DNA from: Acidimicrobiaceae bacterium | GTDB lineage: Bacteria > Actinomycetota > Acidimicrobiia > Acidimicrobiales > UBA8592 | DNA length: 32,809 bases | Reading direction: 5' to 3' | Assembly: GCA_002720485.1 (NCBI GenBank) | Contig: PBIQ01000046.1 | Location: 1-32,809, forward strand | Part shown: one piece after another, positions 32,474 to 32,809 of the stretch | Numbering within the stretch: the first letter of the stretch is position 1 | How the letters are laid out: each line of letters begins with the position of its first letter | Made by a program: the position numbers and the translations under genes | The notes under the pieces: generated by a model | Databases searched by the model: none | Told to the model about the DNA's origin: nothing | Seen by the model: the letters and a program-made list of their open reading frames with translations, nothing else

Positions 32474-32809
32474 TTAGCTGTTGTTCTTTTGTATTGCTCG
32501 GGTTGTTGTCCCGACAGTGGCGACGCCACCAACAATGATCAGGATGATCCAAAGGAGGGAAAGCCCGGATGATCCTTGTGAATTATTTCCTTCACTGGAG
32601 GCTGCTTCACCATCGTTAGTTGTTTTAATTTCTTCTACTTCGTCACTTGCTTCAACTCCGTCGTCGCTTCCGCTTTCTTCGACGACTGGCTCGTCACCTT
32701 CGTCGTCGTTGTTCAACGAGTTGTCATTGGTTGTATTTTCCCAAACGATGACTGACGTGTCACCTTCGTCGTCGCTTCCGCTTTCTTCGACGACTGGCTC
32801 GTCACCTTC
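32474..32809 (-). CDS. Acidic repeat surface protein, C-terminal end (truncated by window edge)
   Basis: The last 111 residues of a protein whose frame is open to the window end; the N-terminal part is outside. It is very rich in Asp, Glu, Ser and Gly, with the unit EGDEPVVEESGSDD repeated at 36-residue spacing. The C-terminus has a glycine-serine stretch (SQGSSGLS), one strongly hydrophobic helix (LLWIILIIVGGVATVG) and a short tail (TTTRAIQKNNS). The topology is that of a secreted protein held by a C-terminal membrane anchor; no LPxTG-like sorting motif is present. An ATG inside (32716) should not be taken as the true start. Confidence 0.7.
   Translation of the reverse strand, partial: EGDEPVVEESGSDDEGDTSVIVWENTTNDNSLNNDDEGDEPVVEESGSDDGVEASDEVEEIKTTNDGEAASSEGNNSQGSSGLSLLWIILIIVGGVATVGTTTRAIQKNNS
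32660..32809 (-). repeat. Two identical 42-bp direct repeats at 108-bp period
   Basis: Bases 32660-32701 and 32768-32809 are identical (the second copy runs to the window edge), encoding the same acidic segment of the surface protein 36 codons apart. More copies may continue beyond the window. Identity at the DNA level suggests recent duplication or recombination. Confidence 0.85.

Noticed and set aside
1-32809. CRISPR array, prophage, transposon or tRNA genes
   Set aside because: No repeat-spacer pattern, integrase/transposase motifs or cloverleaf-like sequence was seen on either strand.

Overview
The window looks like chromosomal DNA from a free-living, probably marine, actinobacterium-like organism (possibly Acidimicrobiia). 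This is inferred from gene content: a DtxR/IdeR-type metalloregulator, a nickel superoxide dismutase with its SodX protease, a short mycobacterial-type pyruvate phosphate dikinase, a DUF2889 protein, and paired carboxymuconolactone decarboxylase (CMD) genes. Base composition is moderate, by eye in the mid-40s % G+C. Genes are tightly packed, with many 4-bp overlaps. I see no rRNA, tRNA, CRISPR array, insertion sequence or phage gene, and no gene-free stretch over 300 bases; the longest is about 284 bases at 21113-21396.

Region by region: (1) 1-3119: the end of an iron(III)-type ABC permease, a GT-C-like membrane protein and a sugar-nucleotide epimerase. (2) 3120-7133: an FAD oxidoreductase and an unknown protein, each preceded by a near-perfect TTAGGTATACCTAA palindrome, then a DtxR-family regulator that may bind those sites, and an AcoX/NAD-kinase-like protein. 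(3) 7130-10231: a catabolic-looking cluster (SDR, DUF2889, two CMD/AhpD-like genes, VOC protein). The second CMD gene has an in-frame TGA where the second cysteine of CxxC belongs, followed by a hairpin placed like a bacterial SECIS, so it is most likely a selenoprotein that ordinary gene calling truncates. (4) 10267-11961: TauE/SafE exporter and ribokinase. (5) 11947-13777: a nickel module with Ni/Co transporter, NiSOD and SodX. (6) 13774-16010: a phosphoribosyltransferase, a nucleoside deoxyribosyltransferase-like protein and mannose-6-phosphate isomerase. (7) 16007-19180: a reverse-strand acyl-CoA operon (old-yellow-enzyme family, enoyl-CoA isomerase/hydratase, acyl-CoA dehydrogenase). (8) 19277-21112: DsbA-like protein, cupin, and EngB GTPase. 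(9) 21397-32809: an envelope and signalling region with lipoproteins, two proteins sharing a peptidoglycan-binding-like module, a NarL-type response regulator, a short PPDK, a large soluble multi-PAS histidine kinase, a pentapeptide-repeat lipoprotein and the C-terminal end of an acidic surface protein.

The strongest unusual signal is the selenocysteine candidate at 8997-8999. The metal theme (iron permease, DtxR-type boxes, nickel import and NiSOD) and the redox theme (AhpD-like pair, DsbA-like protein, OYE) recur through the window.
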